A DNA stretch of 64,000 bases from Apoda limacodes (lineage: Eukaryota; Arthropoda; Insecta; Lepidoptera; Limacodidae): assembly GCA_946406115.1 (NCBI GenBank), contig OX291553.1:5027001-5091000 (forward strand). Reading direction: 5' to 3'. Both the position numbers and the translations under genes were made by a program. Positions 53,790 to 63,260 of the stretch are shown here, piece after piece (the first letter of the stretch is position 1; each line of letters starts with the position of its first letter). The notes beneath the pieces are model-generated. The model had not been told where the DNA came from. It did not search any database and saw only the letters and a program-made list of their open reading frames with translations.

Positions 53790-54330
53790 TCGTGAATTGA
53801 AATGATTTTGGATTTTTATACATGGTTAGTGTAACCCCTGAGATTTTTGCCGTGTGAGTTGCAGGGGGTCGTAATGTTTCGGCAGGTACGATCCCTGAGT
53901 GACCGCGGGCGGTGCATGTCTATGTGTGTGTATACATATCAGTATGCATGTGTATATGTGTCGAAGTTGAGGTCGGGCCCTGCCTTAATGGTGGGAGAGT
54001 CAGGTCCTTAACTGTAGAAGCAAAAGGTGTTATGCTGGAGATGTGTTTGAGTCGTCGGGAAAAAAATAATTAAAAAAAAATGGTGAGCTGTTACAAACAT
54101 CAATGAAATGGTTTTGGAAACGTGGGTGTGGCAGCCCTTACAAATTTGCCTTGTGGGATTCAGGGAGGTTTTAATGTTCCAGCAACTGCTGTTTTGATGG
54201 ATCGTTTCCGGTGTATGTTTGTATAAGTGTGTGGAGGTATGCGTACATATGTATACGTCGTTAGTGGAAGTTAGGCTTAACGTGAATGAGGGGTGAGTAG
54301 TTAAGGGGAGGAGGGGGATATGCGGGGTAT
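53790..54330 (+). repeat. two diverged about 307-bp direct repeats
   Basis: TTGAAATGATTTTGGA (53796) and ATGAAATGGTTTTGGA (54103) begin two units that share, in order, a TT.GCC.TGTG.G.T.CAGGG block, TAATGTT.C.GCA, a GG.GGTGYATGT block, a GTGTGTATAC/GTGTGGAGGT purine-pyrimidine stretch, and GTCGAAGTTGAGG / GTTAGTGGAAGTTAGG. Identity is moderate. They lie in the leader of the gypsy-like element. Confidence 0.6.
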
Positions 54331-54486
54331 GGGTTTAGGCCGCTCTAGTATCAGCATTACTACACAAGGTTCAAAATTTCACAACCGGTTCTTAGAAGTG
54401 CTGATAACAACTTAATATTTGCTTCTTAATATCATTAAATAAACAACCCTCGAACTTCATTGCCCTGTCCAGGCGTTTATACACCA

Positions 54487-54945
54487 TAATGAGCCTAAGT
54501 TGAGTGAGGCCTTTGGTCTTTAACTGAAGCATATCCGTCATAATTACCTACAGCTAATAACGGACAAACTAAACTGGTTGTTTCTGAATGTCATCAAATG
54601 GAAAACTCGATTGGTTGTTTCCAAACGTCGTCGTCATATTCAGATTACTATATCTATCATAATTATCTACAGTTAATAATGGACAAACTCAACTGTTTGC
54701 TTCCGAATATCGTCAAATGGACGAACTCAACTGTTTGTGTTCTAACATCATCGCCATATTATAACTATCCCGACAAGCCGAGGTTGAGAGAGGCCTTTGG
54801 TCCTTAATCGAAGCATATTCATCATAACAAGCCTAGATTAAGTGAGGCCCTTGGTCCTTAACCGAAGCATTTCCGTCGTACCCGTCCTGATTATCTACGA
54901 CTAATAATGGACAAACTCAACTGTTTGCTTCCAATCATATTTCCC
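54487..54945 (+). repeat. shuffled array of two short modules
   Basis: Module A (GCCTA..TTGAGTGAGGCC.TTGGTC.TTAAC.GAAGCAT) occurs near 54490, 54776 and 54830. Module B (CTACAGCTAATAACGGACAA, ACTCAACTGTTTGCTTCC) occurs near 54549, 54667 and 54895, with shorter half-copies (AACTCGATTGGTTGTTTCC) near 54602 and 54725. The order is A-B-b-B-b-A-A-B, so this is a mosaic of duplications rather than a plain tandem array. No ORF function. Confidence 0.75.
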
Positions 54946-55085
54946 TTTTTCGAACTACTATATTCTTCATAACTATCCATTATATCTGGTGTTTCCTATT
55001 ATAGAGCTGCAGGGGCCTGCTTTTGTTTCGATGGGGTGGGTGCTTGAGTGGCTTCGAGATGAGGTTAAGGGGCCAATAGGGGTTT

Positions 55086-55105
55086 CCCCCCCCCCCCCCC
55101 GGGGG
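55086..55105 (+). repeat. C15-G5 homopolymer
   Basis: Fifteen C followed by five G, a self-complementary junction in the gypsy leader; length may be error-prone. Confidence 0.8.
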
Positions 55106-55227
55106 AGGTATCCGTTCTAGTTGCCTTGATGGAACTGGAGTGGGCTTCCATCTTTCTTTGTTAACCAATTTGCGCGTACTATCTCGAGTGATTATTATGA
55201 CATTCCATTCATTATCTAAATAAGAAG

Positions 55228-55302
55228 TTCTTGGATATAACTTGTTAAGAATAGTGGATTAGGTCTGGATATACCTTGCTAAGAATAGTGGGTTTGGTCG
55301 TA
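55228..55302 (+). repeat. 38-bp direct duplication
   Basis: TGGATATAACTTGTTAAGAA with TAGTGGATTAGGTC is followed at once by TGGATATACCTTGCTAAGAA with TAGTGGGTTTGGTC. Confidence 0.8.
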
Positions 55303-55447
55303 GACCAAGTTAGGTGATTGAAGCCCTGTTAGGAACTAGGACAGGATGAAATAAGTTTAGGGTCTTACCCAGACAGGCGCCTTGGTTTGTTACAGGATTC
55401 GCGGAGGGTGCGCACGGTTATCGAGGAAATTTTTGGAGAGGAGAATC

Positions 55448-56435
55448 ATGGGGCGTCCAAGGAAGCGACAAGCCAAGGGGAGCGACGATGAGAACAGTGA
55501 TAGTGAGGACCTCAGAGCGACTAACGAAGGTTATAAACAGACCATTGCGGACTTAACCAAGCGAATACAAGAGTTAGAGAAAAGGCTAGGTGAAAGGATC
55601 GAATTGGTTGTAGAGTCGGCATCCCCCGCAATCAACCCTCCAGTTCCTAACCCGGTACCACTTATCGATTTGACACCCCCGACGGTTAATGAGGAGGTAA
55701 TAAAGTGCTGCAATCAAGTGAGCGCTATGTATAAATATGGGGGGGTGGAACGGCCCAAGTTTAGCACCCCTGAGAAATTGCATCCGGTAACCTTCCTTGA
55801 AAATTTGACGTATTACCTGAAGAGAGCTCCTTTTAAGGATCATGAAATAAATGGAATTTTTGATTGCTTGGAGGGGGAGGCGAGAAATTGGGCTCGGGTG
55901 TATAAAGAGACATGGGGGTCTCTGGAGGACTTCAAAAGGGACTTCTTGGATACATATTGGGGTGAAAATGAACAAAATGCTTTGAGAAGGGACATAGTAC
56001 AATTTGGTTGGGACAAGAAGGTTCACCCTACGATGCTGGGACATTTTTTACATTTAACCGGACAGGCTAAGATGTTGACATATGCCATTCCAATTGGTGG
56101 GAGACATTATACGACACTTTTCTAAGGAAGTACAGTACGCTTGGACGGTGGCGAGAGAAGAAGGATTCGGGTTGTTAAGGGCCACTAGTTTCTTGAGAAG
56201 ACTGGACAATATAGATAAGCAGAAGGGGCTTCTAGAGGGCGCGGGAGGATCGAAGGTGAGGCCAATCCACGATGGTCAAGCTGGAAATAAAGGGAACTGG
56301 AGGTATGGTCGTCCCGAAGCAAAGAAGAGCTTTCCTAGACCTGGGCCCAATCGGTCGCCTGGTACTGGAGGCCAGATGCCGCGGTTAATGGAAGTAAATT
56401 TAGAAATGGAGGAGACTCCTTTGGGAAACTATTAA
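55448..56435 (+). pseudogene. gypsy-like gag, frameshifted
   Basis: The reading frame begins with a basic stretch and coiled coil (MGRPRKRQAKG, TIADLTKRIQELEKRLGERI), then a capsid-type core (YGGVERPKFSTPEKLHPVTF, LENLTYYLKRAPFKDHEING, IFDCLEGEARNWARVYKETW, LRRDIVQFGWDK). Near 56085 the frame shifts by one; the second frame supplies DIIRHFSKEVQYAWTVAREE and LRATSFLRRLD, normal gag core C-terminus. The tail is basic and Gly/Pro-rich (KGNWRYGRPEAKKSFPRPGP) without a CCHC zinc knuckle. The frameshift lies inside gag rather than at a gag-pol junction, so it is more likely decay than programmed. An upstream Met at 55382 exists, but 55448 fits the domain start better. Confidence 0.75.
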
Positions 56436-56534
56436 GAGCTGGCGATTCGATCCCCTACTCAGCTCGCTACCAAGGGGAATTAGAGTTAAAGTTTTACCTT
56501 CCTTTAAAACAAATGTTAGATGTAGGGTGAAAAC
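56436..56534 (+). other. deletion junction in the gypsy element
   Basis: About 100 bp between gag's stop and the integrase frame. A GCGATTCGATCCCCTACTCA stretch and AAGTTTTACCTTCC may be remnants of the protease end; no RT motif is present. Confidence 0.6.
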
Positions 56535-57845
56535 TTGGATGTGTTATCCAGGTACTTACCGGAGGGGGGATCCATCCAGGAGGACAAAGTTTTAGGTCCC
56601 GAAATTAGTTATATGGGAGTAACACTGGACCGGGAACTGAGACACGACCTAACCCGTCTGCGCGAGTATCAAGCGGAGGACCCTTTGTTGCGATCGTTGA
56701 GAGAGCAAGCGGAGGGACGAGGGGCTGTCACTGGCAGGCTAAAACGAATAGGGGAATTGAGTCAGATAATAGATGGAGTATTGTGCTTTGTGGGTTCGGA
56801 GGGAAATAAGAAGGTACCGTTCTTGCCTAGTGTTTTACAAGAGAGGGTAATATTGCATACGGAAATGGGTCATTTAGGGGCTCTGAAAACAATAAAGATA
56901 ATGCATGACAGATATTATTGGCCGAACTTAAGAAGGCGTGTAAAGGAGGTGATAGCGAAATGTCATATTTGCCAATTGTCTAAACCGAACAATGTAAATT
57001 TAGTCGGAAGCTGTAAATTCATTCTACCTGGGGAGATAGGAGATATAGTAATGGCAGATTTATACGGGCCTCTGCCCAAGGGAAAGTATGGATTAAGTTA
57101 TTTACTGGTAGTACAGGATAGTTTCAGCAAATATCTAAAGTTATTCGAATTAGGAAAGGCCACAGCTAGAGGAGTGATTTCTAGAATTAGACTATACGTG
57201 AGGCTTATAAAACCAAAAATGATTCTGACGGACAACGGTAGTCAATTCGTTAGTAGGGATTGGAAGGAATCTTTAGCGGAGATGGGAATCCGGCCTATCT
57301 ACACCAAAGTTAGGAATCCGCGGCCGAATATCGCGGAGAGAGTAAATCGTGAACTGGGGCGTTTATTTAGAACTTATTGTCATAAAAATCATAAGGGGTG
57401 GGTTGACCAGGTAAGGAGAATAGAGGATTTGTATAACAATACCCTTCACCTCAGTACTGGGTTCACCCCGAATGAGTTATTGTATGGCCGGAAGGCGAGA
57501 TTGGCGATGGATAGAGAGACTAGTGGAGTGGTAAGCAGGAGTGAGTTAGAGGAAATGAGGAGGAGGGCTAGAGAGAAGTTAGTAGAAACTAGTAAAAGGC
57601 GGAACAAATATTACGATAGAAGTCACCGGGTGGTGAATTTTCAGATAGAAGATTTAGTGAAGGTGCGTCGTCATAATAAATCTGTCGCTATGCTTAAACA
57701 AATAAAAAAAATCTCTTTACTATACGAGGGGCCTTATGTGGTTGCGGCAGTTCCTTTCCCGAATGTCTGTGTCCTAATGGATCCAAATAACCAGCAAATA
57801 AGAGGGAAGTTCAATGCTATACATTTGTCTAGGTATATCAGTTAG
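56535..57845 (+). CDS. gypsy-type integrase, open and with complete catalytic triad
   Basis: A 436-codon open frame. Residues 1-10 (MDVLSRYLPE) are the usual end of the RNase H region (ADALSR), so the real polyprotein started upstream and this ATG is internal. Residues about 95-150 are the HHCC zinc domain (LHTEMGHLGALKTI ... KCHICQLSK). The core has D175 (MADLYGP), D233 (ILTDNGSQF) and E268 (NIAERVNREL), spaced D-57-D-34-E, which is the canonical spacing. Residues about 395-415 form a GPY/F module (LLYEGPYVVAAVPFPNVCVL), followed by NAIHLSRYIS. Integrases of this type join the element's DNA ends to host chromosomal DNA. No stop interrupts 1.3 kb. Confidence 0.88.
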   Translation: MDVLSRYLPEGGSIQEDKVLGPEISYMGVTLDRELRHDLTRLREYQAEDPLLRSLREQAEGRGAVTGRLKRIGELSQIIDGVLCFVGSEGNKKVPFLPSVLQERVILHTEMGHLGALKTIKIMHDRYYWPNLRRRVKEVIAKCHICQLSKPNNVNLVGSCKFILPGEIGDIVMADLYGPLPKGKYGLSYLLVVQDSFSKYLKLFELGKATARGVISRIRLYVRLIKPKMILTDNGSQFVSRDWKESLAEMGIRPIYTKVRNPRPNIAERVNRELGRLFRTYCHKNHKGWVDQVRRIEDLYNNTLHLSTGFTPNELLYGRKARLAMDRETSGVVSRSELEEMRRRAREKLVETSKRRNKYYDRSHRVVNFQIEDLVKVRRHNKSVAMLKQIKKISLLYEGPYVVAAVPFPNVCVLMDPNNQQIRGKFNAIHLSRYIS

Positions 57846-58086
57846 TCCATACTTTTATTCCGTTTTTTCCCGGGGTGACGGCTGAGATGGGGGGAAGAAG
57901 GGAGAGTTTGGGAGGAAATTTTTTTTTGATTCCCTTGTTTCGTGGTCATTATTCAAAGAGGAGTGTGTTAATATAAATAAACGATATCTATTGGTGACGG
58001 AGTTTCTTCTTGATTACCTGCCTAGTATACCTTTAAGAAACAAGTCACAACTGATAAGTGTACATTTATGACTTGTTGGGGAGGAT
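57846..58086 (+). other. post-integrase region with purine-rich tracts
   Basis: GAGATGGGGGGAAGAAGGGA (57880-57905) and TTGTTGGGGAGGAT (58072-58086) are purine-rich. The second directly precedes TGTAGTGG and could be the polypurine tract that primes plus-strand DNA. No env-like ORF. Confidence 0.5.
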
Positions 58087-58979
58087 TGTAGTGGATCCAA
58101 ACCGTTAACAGAGAATTGTAGTAATCTGGACCCCACGATACGGTGTTGACATGCTAATTCAAGGTTAAGAGAGCAGGTAAATTAAAGATGGAAATCATCA
58201 ATGATACATATAAATTAGATTAATCACCTTTGCAATTCATACCAATCGAATACTCCTAATAAATGGATAGAAACGAGATCAATGAAGCATGAAGTAAGTG
58301 AGTGGCCCGGATGTCCTCACCGGTCTTCGATTAATATGTTTATACCTACGTCATAAGGCCTAAATCGCAGTAGGATCCTTAAATCATCAACACAATAAAA
58401 TAATTACTCGTTAAATACGACCGATCCGTAAAGTAGCAGATAACCAGGAGGTTAAAATATATGAAGAATATCGATCGATTAATCTCAGTTAATTGATATA
58501 AACATGGTAGGGTGCCCGATGGATGGTAGAGTAGGCTCCGCACCGCTTGCGACGAGCATTCATTGCGTAAACTAATCGAAACCGTATAATCGAGCCACGG
58601 AAAAGCGGAGAAGCTAGTTCAACGGGTAAAGGATTTAGTAGAATCGGTTTGCGATTTCGATATAATTATTCGATTAATTACTATAAAGTAACTGGCCACT
58701 AAATGCGGAGCACGTGTGTACACGTGGAAGTAAAATAAAGAAGAAATTAACTGGCGCCACAATTTCTAGACACGCTATGTGTTCAGGCCGCGCCCTACCG
58801 TGGGGGAGGGGAAAGCGGTTATAAGCGATAGGCGTCAGTTGCGGCACCCTTTTTCACTGTCGTCGTGCCGAGAGGCTGGCTGTGTTCGAGTTCCTGAGGA
58901 AGTGGGAAGGTCAGGACGCACAAAGATTTGAAGAAATTTAATACCGGCGCCGTGCACGCTTCGCTTACAGCAAATATCA
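58087..58979 (+). mobile_element. putative LTR of the gypsy-like element
   Basis: It begins TGTAGTGGATCC after a purine-rich tract and may end ...CAAATATCA. It contains GTAAAATAAAG (about 58729), an initiator-like GGCGTCAGTTGCGG (58826) followed by a GC-rich 150 bp, and right after the end GTAAGTG (58980), a strong splice-donor sequence. This layout fits U3-R-U5 followed by a spliced leader. I could not find a matching copy on the 5' side, so the call rests on position and motifs only. Confidence 0.4.
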
Positions 58980-59596
58980 GTAAGTGTCTTTTGTGAGAAC
59001 TGAGGCTAGCAATGTCAGCTTATTATTGAATGGTTGGATGGGTACGATGGGGCTTTGTGAGAGACTTTCTTAATACGATTGTGTAAGGACCGTGTAGGGG
59101 ACTGTATAAGATGCCACTTTGGTTAAAGTGAAGGGTTGGTAGGGGAAGTTTTAAAGTGGTTGACTTTTTGGTTGGAATTTAGTTCGGGATTTTAGTTGTA
59201 AATCTGGGGTGATAAAAAAACCCTTACTTATAAAAAAAAATGCAGAGGTAATTTGCTGACGTCGCTGGCTAGGTACTCTCTGATGAAAGGGGACTACCGA
59301 TTTCTGTAGAAAATTTAGTGGAGTAAAAGGTTCCTGCAGGGATCGGTGTCTTTTAACATGATGTTGTTAACTTTGTTGTACCTTGTGGGAGGAAAACCCT
59401 GTAATTAAGCCCTGATCTGATTAGATAGGAAATCGTTTAAGCTTAGGGTTAAGGCTAGGGTTTAAGTTGTGGAGGGGCGATGAATTGTTGTCAGGCCAAC
59501 GGAGTTAGAGTTTGAAGTGCAGTGGAGTAGGTCCTCCTTTAAGGAGCCGATAGTACGGGTCTGGCTGATTACGATTTTTGAGATGTTTTAGATTAG
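58980..59596. other. no gene seen
   Basis: G-rich on the plus strand, with no ORF of note. If 58087-58979 is an LTR this would be leader sequence of a second copy. Confidence 0.45.
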
Positions 59597-59936
59597 AAGT
59601 CTTTGTGTAAAACCTGTCTTGTGTGTATATATATTTTATTGATGAAAGCCCTATACGAGCCCTGGGTAGAGGTTCCTCGCTTTGATCGGATTCGAGGTGA
59701 AGGGACCTGCTCACACGACTCGTTAGGCAAGTCTTTGTGTAAAACCTGTCCTGTGTGTATATATATTTTATTGATGAAAGCCCTACACGAGCCCTGAGTA
59801 GAGGTTCCTTGCTTTGATCGGATTCGAGGTGAAGGGACCTGCTCACGCGACTCGGTAGGCAATTATTTGTGTAAAACCTGTTCTGTGTGTCTATCTGTTT
59901 TATTGATGAAGACCCTACGCGATTCGGTAGACGCTC
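59597..59936 (+). repeat. tandem repeat, 132-bp unit, 2.6 copies
   Basis: Units start at 59597, 59729 and 59861 (CTTTGTGTAAAACCTGTC, TTTTATTGATGAAAGCCCTA, GGTTCCTCGCTTTGATCGGA, ACCTGCTCACACGACTCG). The first two are about 95% alike; the third is shortened. Open frames across them are repeat artefacts. Confidence 0.9.
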
Positions 59937-62365
59937 GTTAAAGTAAGACGAGTTTGTTGCATGAAATTGACTATCATGTTAATGATATCTCTATATTCAC
60001 TATTTACTATCATAAAATTTTATTACGATGTCATGCTGCTTTGCTGTATGGTGACCCCCAGAGCAAGCAGACCCTCGGTAGATAGATGTAGGTGAGGACG
60101 GGCAGTCACAGTAGGGGTTCTTCAAGCGGGGTCTGGCTTGTTATAAGATTAGGGAAGATCGGGGCTAAATGTTAGGGATATGCTAGATTAATTGCAGGCT
60201 TCGGGAATATAAGGGTGTGAGGGGGCTGATTAAACCTAGATCTAGGTTGGCTCCAGTTCCACCCTTCACCGGCGTCGAATGAGGAAGCTAAACTTGTAGG
60301 GAAATCTGACCCGGATCTAAAGGAGACATACATGTCTATATATGTATATGTTTCGTATGGTTTATGTGTCATTTCACTGATCTAACAAGATAGGGAAGTT
60401 ATTTAAGTGTTATTTAAATAGCAAAATTGTTTGTGTGAGATCCGGGTTAGATTCCGTTTAGGTAATGGGTGGCTAAAATTAACGTGGGATTTTTAACCCA
60501 ATCTCCTAAGGAATCCGTAAATAAATAAAACCTCCACTCCAACCATTGCTGCGACGGATATATTTAGATACCTAATTATTATTGTGTTTATATTTAAATA
60601 TTTGTTTCCTGTGTAAAGAATAAACGTAAACCTCCCATGTCTTTCATGGCCACGACATTAATCTAACGAGTCTAATTTTAGTTAGACTATCTAAGCTTTA
60701 TTTTAGTGCTCTGTACTGTTTAAGATAGCAATGACAGAAACGCAACCTTGACCAAACTTTATTAACAGGGTATGAGGTGACGTTAGTGGGTCAGGATTTG
60801 TTCTGTTCTTCACCATGAATCACCCCGTTGAAAACGTATTAGTATAACCATACACAATTCTCTACTAACTGATGAGGCTCTGAATTGTTGTATGGATAGC
60901 CGAAACGTTAAGTTCTAAACACCCAGAAAAGGGCTTACCCTTACTTGATCTGTCTAATGCGCCAGGTCCTGAGTGTGGATATGTCTCCCTCACAACCCAC
61001 CTTAAACATACTTATTGTGTGTTAAATTAGGCGTTCTGTCGCCTTAGTTACTCTGATGAACAATTTACCACTTAACCATGTGCGTAATTGCACACCTATT
61101 TTAGTATTTCTTGTGAACTTAGCACGCACGACATATGTTTCGGGCGAGTATAGCCTCTCCGGACTAGCGGCGATTTAAACCTAAGGAGCGTCGGGTTCGA
61201 ACCGACCGATCGTAGGTTGCATCCAAATAATAAAGAAATGGTCCCCTTAGTTCCGTAGTTAGTCATAGTAGTAAGGATAAATACATGGTCGCCTGTTTGT
61301 TTGCCACCTCCGCAGTGTAATAAATGTAGGAGTTGGTGGGGAGCACTACTTACATATCTTAAAGAACAGTTTAAGGCACAGTGTACGAAATACCAATGTT
61401 TATACACCTACTCAATTACTAAATGACAGGAAGGCGAAGCCACCAGGTAAGCTAGTCTGATTGAACCTATCTACAAGTCTGTCCGGAGTCTGTCTTGTTA
61501 TATACCTTCCTTGTTAAAGGTTCCAAGGCGTTAGTTAGATAATAGGTACGATACAATTGATAACCGCTTAAGGCTGGACGGTACCCAAGGTCTTTTGGGC
61601 GGTTCAAAATCAAATTATAAATAATTAATTTTCAATATTCATTTTGGCGATAAGGTAGGAACAGTCCAGTACATAAGTTAGGCGAACTTTAGGTTTCGTC
61701 TCGATTTTATAGTACTGATTTCCATAAACTCTTATATCCGAGTGTAGATAACCCCCATAGTTGGTCGACATAAATCCAATTTTAGTTCTAATAGCGAAAT
61801 TCGTATCGACCGGGTTGCGAGATATTAAACCAAAACCGAACCAACGTAAATTAGTCGAAGGATGGTCGAGTAACACGATTAGACTCTGTATCAGCGCAGA
61901 AGGCTAATATGTGAATTCTGCGCACCCACGTGATTACGAGACGCCAACTGGGCACTTCGATGCACAGGAAAATGTATGAAAGGTCTGACCGTTTAGTCAT
62001 TAATCGGCCGAAGGGATAATTCGGTGGCGGGCCCACCAATTCTGGATAGAACAACTTACGAACCCTTAAGGAATGGTTGTATATGTAAATTTTCCTGGAC
62101 GATTCCCAGTTAGGGTTACACGTGGATGACCTGGAAACTAGGATTAGTAGATTTAGATAGGATTCCATATTAAATCGTCTGCCAATAGCGCCCTCTATAA
62201 GGCCTTCTCAATATCTCCAAGATTATTAGACAGTTAGCTAAAATATCGATCGACCGAGGAATTCTACGATTATTACACAGATGGCGTGAGCCACAGTGGT
62301 AAACAATAATCATGAATGTATGAGGATTTCTAGATACCTACGGTTAGGACTATGTTATAAATTTA
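59937..62365. other. no gene seen
   Basis: Anonymous mixed-composition sequence. At about 61181 GTCGGGTTCGAACCGAC is a perfect T-arm-like hairpin, but no matching box A, anticodon arm or acceptor stem is present. Confidence 0.5.
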
Positions 62366-63260
62366 TTTAAAGGGTAGGCTGTGGATGTATTTCAGGGTTA
62401 CATTTACTTCTAATCTGTTAGTCCGTCTTTACGGTGATTCTACAAATAATATTATAATATTATAAGCCAGCTAAGGGAAGCTAGTAAGGATAGTGGTAGG
62501 GTTTTTTTTTTTATATACTTAGATTGTCTATTCGTCTTTGGGGCGGCTTCTCGAATACCATTGCGATTTTATAATTTCACTCAGGGGGTTGTTAACGGGT
62601 TATTTATGCAACTACTAAACCTGTCGGTCCGTCCGTGGGTGTACTTTAAGTGTTATTATGACGGTTTTGTAATTTACTTAAGGGGTAGTCAGCGAGTATA
62701 TTCGTGTGTTATATATATATATATATTCAATCTGTTAGTTCATCCGTACGGTGACCTTTCATATTACATTACAGTTTTATAGGTTATTTAAGGGCTCAAT
62801 AGCGTATCTGCTAATGATTAGTTTAGTTACTAAATAGGTCCGTCTGTCTCTTTAATGATTTCTATATATTGTTACAAGTGCGTAACTTCAGTTAAGGGGA
62901 AGCCAGTGAGTTTATTAGTGGTTAGTACTTTTATATGCCTAAGGGTTCTCCCTTCAAGGTGACTTTCCTACATTATGATAAGGTTACCACTTTAGTTAAG
63001 GGGAAGCTAGTGGGGTTGGTGGTAGATTATTTACATTTTAAGGGTTCTTCCTGAGGTGAGGTTCATACATTACCATGAGGTTACAATTTTACTTAAGGGG
63101 AAGCTAACAAGGTTATTGATGGACTACTTACCGTTTACGAGTTCTTCCTTAAGGCGATTCTCATACATTACTATAAGATTACGACTTCACTTAAGGGGTA
63201 AGTCTTAGTGTTTCATCCTTATAGTGAGATTTCATATACTATCATAAAGTTACAACTTTA
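62366..63260 (+). repeat. degenerate tandem array, about 97-109 bp unit
   Basis: The anchor word TTAAGGGGAAGCYAGTGRG or variants recurs at about 62366, 62471, 62578, 62678, 62787, 62892, 62996, 63093 and 63191. Between anchors a second conserved block (GGGTTCTTCCTTMAGGTGA, TTCATACATTACNATRAGGTTAC) recurs once per unit. Early units are more diverged than the last four. There are at least eight full units. Confidence 0.8.

Larger units (their letters stand above)
55382..57845 (+). mobile_element. Ty3/gypsy-like element lacking protease-RT-RNase H
   Basis: It holds gag (55448-56435, one frameshift), then only about 100 bp, then the last codons of an RNase H/linker (DVLSRYLP) and a complete integrase (to 57845). 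Protease, reverse transcriptase and RNase H, about 2.5 kb in a normal element, are missing. A possible splice acceptor (TTTGTTACAG, ending 55395) lies 52 bases before the likely gag ATG at 55448. A purine-rich tract and a TG-starting putative LTR follow. No 5' LTR is recognised upstream. Confidence 0.8.

Noticed and set aside
55586..56044. 152-codon minus-strand ORF
   Set aside because: Antisense shadow of the gag core.
56070..56110. Programmed gag frameshift
   Set aside because: The shift lies inside the capsid-like region, before the nucleocapsid tail, with no slippery heptamer seen; an indel is simpler.
59505..59862. 113- and 89-codon minus-strand ORFs with internal protein repeats
   Set aside because: They are translations of the 132-bp tandem repeat, whose unit is a multiple of three (44 codons), so open frames repeat by construction.
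61165..61215. Possible tRNA from a perfect T-arm GTCGGGTTCGAACCGAC
   Set aside because: No box A, anticodon arm or acceptor stem at the right spacing; the palindrome alone is not enough.
52870..63260. CRISPR-like array
   Set aside because: The repeats are contiguous tandem units without unique spacers, and the genome is eukaryotic.
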